Shown piece after piece: positions 61,713-64,000 of a DNA stretch of 64,000 bases. The translations under genes were made by a program, and so were the position numbers. The stretch covers positions 1,612,001 through 1,676,000 of the forward strand of contig NZ_CP087585.1 of assembly GCF_022200785.1 (NCBI RefSeq), given 5' to 3'. The stretch's first letter is position 1; the number at the start of each line of letters is the position of its first letter. The notes under the pieces are model-generated. The model was not told where the DNA came from, did no database searches, and worked only from the letters and a program-made list of their open reading frames with translations. Origin of the DNA: Pedobacter mucosus. Its GTDB lineage: Bacteria; Bacteroidota; Bacteroidia; Sphingobacteriales; Sphingobacteriaceae.

Positions 61713-62576
61713 ATGAAAATTGGAGAATTAGAAGAGCATTTTGGTTTAGAACTTAATCAATTATATAATATTGATGAAGCTACGGCATTATTTAGTTTGG
61801 CTGCAGAAAATGTTTTAGCCTTATCGCCAACTAAACTTCTTTTAAATAAGGATACCACTTTATCATTTATTAATTTCCAAAAGCTATTAACAATTTTAAA
61901 TGATCTTAAAATTGGAAAGCCTATTCAGCATATACTTGGCGAAGCACATTTTTATGGATCTATCTTTAAAGTAAATGAAAATGTTTTAATACCAAGACCA
62001 GAAACTGAAGAATTAGTTGACTGGATAATAAATGAATGCGCCTCAAATACAAGTGGAAAACTGTTAGATATTGGCACAGGTTCGGGCTGTATTCCAATAT
62101 CTCTTAAAAAATATCTTCCACAAATGGAGATTTCCACATTAGATATCTCGGTGGCTGCTATCGATGTAGCACAGCAAAATGCAGAAAATATTGGTATGCT
62201 CATTACTTTCATTCAGGCCGACATACTAAATTATCAATCGACTACTAAATACGATGTTATTGTGAGTAATCCGCCTTACATCCGCGAATTGGAAAAGCAA
62301 CATATGCACCAAAATGTGTTAGCTCACGAACCGCATATAGCCTTATTTGTAAGCGATAAAAAACCGCTAATTTTTTATGATGCCATTGCCGATTTTGCTA
62401 AAGAATCGCTCGACGATAACGGCTTATTATTTTTCGAAATTAATGAATACCTAGGTTTAGAAACCATTGAGATGTTGAATGCTAAAGGATTTACGAACAT
62501 CGAATTAAGAAAAGATATGCAAGGGAAAGATCGGATGGTTAAGGCAAATCCCCCCGGCCCCCGAAGGGGGAGCTAA
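61713..62576 (+). CDS. prmC: Peptide chain release factor N5-glutamine methyltransferase
   Basis: Methylates the GGQ glutamine of release factors with SAM. It has 287 residues from the ATG at 61713 (MKIGELEEHF; an ATG at 61695 is also possible). Motifs are RPETEELVDWI, the SAM loop LLDIGTGSGCIPIS and the catalytic VSNPPYIRE. The final residues (NPPGPRRGS) are encoded by a C-rich intergenic hairpin that has invaded or replaced the natural stop region. Divergent from ribD. Confidence 0.95.
   Translation: MKIGELEEHFGLELNQLYNIDEATALFSLAAENVLALSPTKLLLNKDTTLSFINFQKLLTILNDLKIGKPIQHILGEAHFYGSIFKVNENVLIPRPETEELVDWIINECASNTSGKLLDIGTGSGCIPISLKKYLPQMEISTLDISVAAIDVAQQNAENIGMLITFIQADILNYQSTTKYDVIVSNPPYIRELEKQHMHQNVLAHEPHIALFVSDKKPLIFYDAIADFAKESLDDNGLLFFEINEYLGLETIEMLNAKGFTNIELRKDMQGKDRMVKANPPGPRRGS
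62549..62573. repeat. C-rich intergenic hairpin at the prmC 3' end
   Basis: CCCCCGAAGGGGG-type hairpin, a small repeat common between genes in Sphingobacteriaceae. Related forms occur near 25759-25771 and 63131-63144. Here it supplies the last codons and the stop of prmC. Confidence 0.6.
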
Positions 62577-62709
62577 AGACATGGAGGAAATCCTTTTTTT
62601 AGAATTGACGATTTTTTTCCAAGTGTAATCATGTTTAATCCTAAATTAGATTAAGGTATAATCCATCAATCAATTCGTTATGCGTTTGGTTAGTCTTTAG
62701 AATAAATAA

Positions 62710-62908
62710 GGCTATGTAAAAAGTAATTAAAGCACTGTAAAAAGTATTTAAGGCACTGTAAAAAGTAATTAAGGCATTGTAAAAAGTATTTAAGACTATG
62801 TAAAAGATAATTAAGGCATTGTCAAAAGTATTTAGGGCTATGTAAAAAGTAATTAAGGCACTGTAAAAAGTATTTAAGACTATGTAAAAAGTAAATAGCG
62901 CTATGTTG
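62710..62908. repeat. 21-bp tandem repeat with 42-bp dimer pattern, about 9.5 copies
   Basis: The unit resembles GGCACTGTAAAAAGTATTTAA. Successive units mostly alternate between AATTAA and ATTTAA endings, giving a 42-bp higher-order period. There are no spacers between units, so it is not CRISPR. Imperfections (for example GTAAAAGATAATTAAG near 62800) show that it is old enough to have drifted. Confidence 0.9.
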
Positions 62909-63127
62909 AAATTATATATATCCTTTCCGGCCTACCAAGCAGAATCATTTTGCACGTCTTCAGATATCATTACTAAATATAATATCCTAGCTAAAAAAAG
63001 GAACAAAATAGAAATCTAGCCATCAAACTTTTGTCTTCTTTTGTTCCTTTTGTGGTCAAAAAAGTGCTTAGTCAGTTATTTACTTTAGCCAAAAATTTAA
63101 AAATTAAAAGACCTATAGAAGGTCAAA

Positions 63128-63147
63128 AAGCCCCCTTCGGGGGTTTG
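63128..63147 (-). terminator. Terminator-like hairpin after xerD
   Basis: On the minus strand, CCCCCGAAGGGGG followed by CTTTTT, about 12 bases past the xerD stop codon. Confidence 0.65.
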
Positions 63148-63156
63148 GGGATTGGT

Positions 63157-64000
63157 TTAAGCCCTCGGATGAAACTGCGTAATCACCTCCCTTAAATAAT
63201 CCCGATCGATGTGTGTATAAATTTCTGTTGTGGTGATACTCGAATGACCCAACATCTCTTGAACGGCTCGTAAATCTGCACCTCCTTCTATTAAATGAGT
63301 CGCAAACGAATGCCTAAGCGTGTGCGGACTAATATTTTTTTTGATTCCGGTTAAAACCGCCAAACTTTTAACTAAGTTAAATATCGAAATTCTGGACAGC
63401 TTTGCCCCAAACCGGTTTAAAAACAAAAAGTCTTCATTGCCTTTTTTAATGCTTGCATGAACTCTGATCTCTTTTAAATAAATATCAATCAGTTTCAAAG
63501 CTTCGCCACCAATAGGAATCAATCTTTCTTTATTTCCCTTTCCTATTACTTTTATAAATTCTATTTGAGCATAAATATTCGAAATTTTTAACTCAGTTAA
63601 CTCCGTAACCCTTAGGCCACATCCATATAAAACCTCAATAATTGCTTTATTTCGCATGCCTTCAGGTTTTGAAGCATCGATTGCATCTATAAGTCTATTT
63701 ATTTCATGAATATTTAGTGTATCAGGCAGTGTCCGACTGAGTTTTGGTCCCTCAATTAATGCGGTAGGATCAATTATTATAACTTCTTCCAGCATTAAAA
63801 ATGCGAAAAAAGCCTTCAATCCGGATATGATTCTAGCCTGAGAACTGGCTTGCATTCCCAATTCATTAAGCCAGGAAATAAAAGTTTTTAAATCTTGTAC
63901 GGTTACTTCGGTTAGTTTAGGTTCAGCATCTAGCGATTGATAATATTGAATCAATTTATCAATATCACCTAAATAAGCATCAACCGAATGACTAGAGAGC
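63157..64000 (-). CDS. xerD: Tyrosine recombinase XerD (5' end outside window)
   Basis: Site-specific recombinase that resolves chromosome dimers at dif with XerC. The frame stays open to the window edge (SHSVDAYLGDIDKLIQYYQS continues upstream of the first in-window ATG at 63954), so the true start lies beyond 64000. Catalytic residues are Arg in YGCGLRVTEL, Lys in IGKGNKERLIPI, HxxR in HTLRHSFATHL, His in MLGHSSITTTEIYTH, and Tyr in the same stretch. The C-terminus REVITQFHPRA is typical of XerD in Bacteroidota. Confidence 0.93.
   Translation of the reverse strand, partial: LSSHSVDAYLGDIDKLIQYYQSLDAEPKLTEVTVQDLKTFISWLNELGMQASSQARIISGLKAFFAFLMLEEVIIIDPTALIEGPKLSRTLPDTLNIHEINRLIDAIDASKPEGMRNKAIIEVLYGCGLRVTELTELKISNIYAQIEFIKVIGKGNKERLIPIGGEALKLIDIYLKEIRVHASIKKGNEDFLFLNRFGAKLSRISIFNLVKSLAVLTGIKKNISPHTLRHSFATHLIEGGADLRAVQEMLGHSSITTTEIYTHIDRDYLREVITQFHPRA

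Larger units (their letters stand above)
62577..63156. other. Intergenic region between prmC and xerD
   Basis: Contains the 21-bp tandem repeat at 62710-62908 and a terminator-like hairpin at 63131-63144. The rest (for example 62909-63120) shows nothing recognisable. Confidence 0.5.

Noticed and set aside
62710..62908. CRISPR array or coding repeat protein
   Set aside because: No spacers between 21-bp units; the open minus-strand frame lacks an ATG and has no recognisable flanking domain.

Overview
The window looks like a chromosomal segment of a Bacteroidota bacterium of the Sphingobacteriaceae, close to Pedobacter. This is inferred from AT-rich DNA with almost no Shine-Dalgarno sites, TAnnTTTG promoter boxes, and a gene repertoire typical of the group: an AraC-type membrane regulator, a PL6-like lyase, Ku, a bacteriophytochrome with heme oxygenase, a GH130 enzyme beside a GT4 fusion, an Hc1-like histone, and C-rich intergenic hairpins. 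No database search was possible, so all names rest on motifs and family recall.

Layout. 1-5 kb: L-arabinose catabolism (araB-araD-araA, minus strand, araA cut by the window edge), a secreted PL6-like lyase and two tiny overlapping membrane ORFs. 6-9.4 kb: a conserved hypothetical gene, an AraC-type membrane regulator and a secreted serine hydrolase. 9.64-21.73 kb: a defence-type genomic island at the 3' end of tRNA-Lys(TTT), bounded by a 16-bp direct repeat of the tRNA end. It holds an ATPase/HNH pair resembling Septu, a DUF4238 gene split by a complete IS21-family element, and a three-gene operon (PD-(D/E)XK nuclease, zinc-hook SMC-like ATPase, two-TM coiled-coil protein) that I cannot assign to a named system. 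No integrase is visible.

22.1-26 kb: gmhB, then about 2.3 kb of non-coding DNA made of three long and one partial copies of a roughly 700-bp repeat with several conserved long-range stems. A transaldolase-family gene and the SRP RNA follow. 26.3-32.3 kb: gltBD (glutamate synthase). 32.5-43.8 kb: two esterases, a metallophosphoesterase, a GAF histidine kinase, a GH130 enzyme convergent with a GT4-(alpha/alpha)6 fusion, Ku, a SpoIIAA-like/Lys-rich/MscS stress cluster and a lone response regulator.

43.9-47.2 kb: a light-sensing operon in which heme oxygenase makes biliverdin for a bacteriophytochrome kinase that has its own response regulator. 47.3-54.3 kb: Hc1-like histone, a conserved uncharacterised protein, an S66 carboxypeptidase, a tRNA-like remnant, a divergent DEAD-box-like protein, an OmpA-family protein and a SPOUT methyltransferase. 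54.35-58.2 kb: a 98-bp tandem repeat, divergent galK/galM, a DUF1398 protein and a YefM/YoeB toxin-antitoxin pair with a palindromic operator. 58.2-64 kb: nucleoside phosphorylase, YigZ, a DMT transporter, ribD, prmC, a 21/42-bp tandem repeat and xerD, whose 5' end lies outside the window.

The strongest candidates for something undescribed are the three-gene operon at 16.7-21.5 kb and the structured repeat array at 22.6-24.9 kb.
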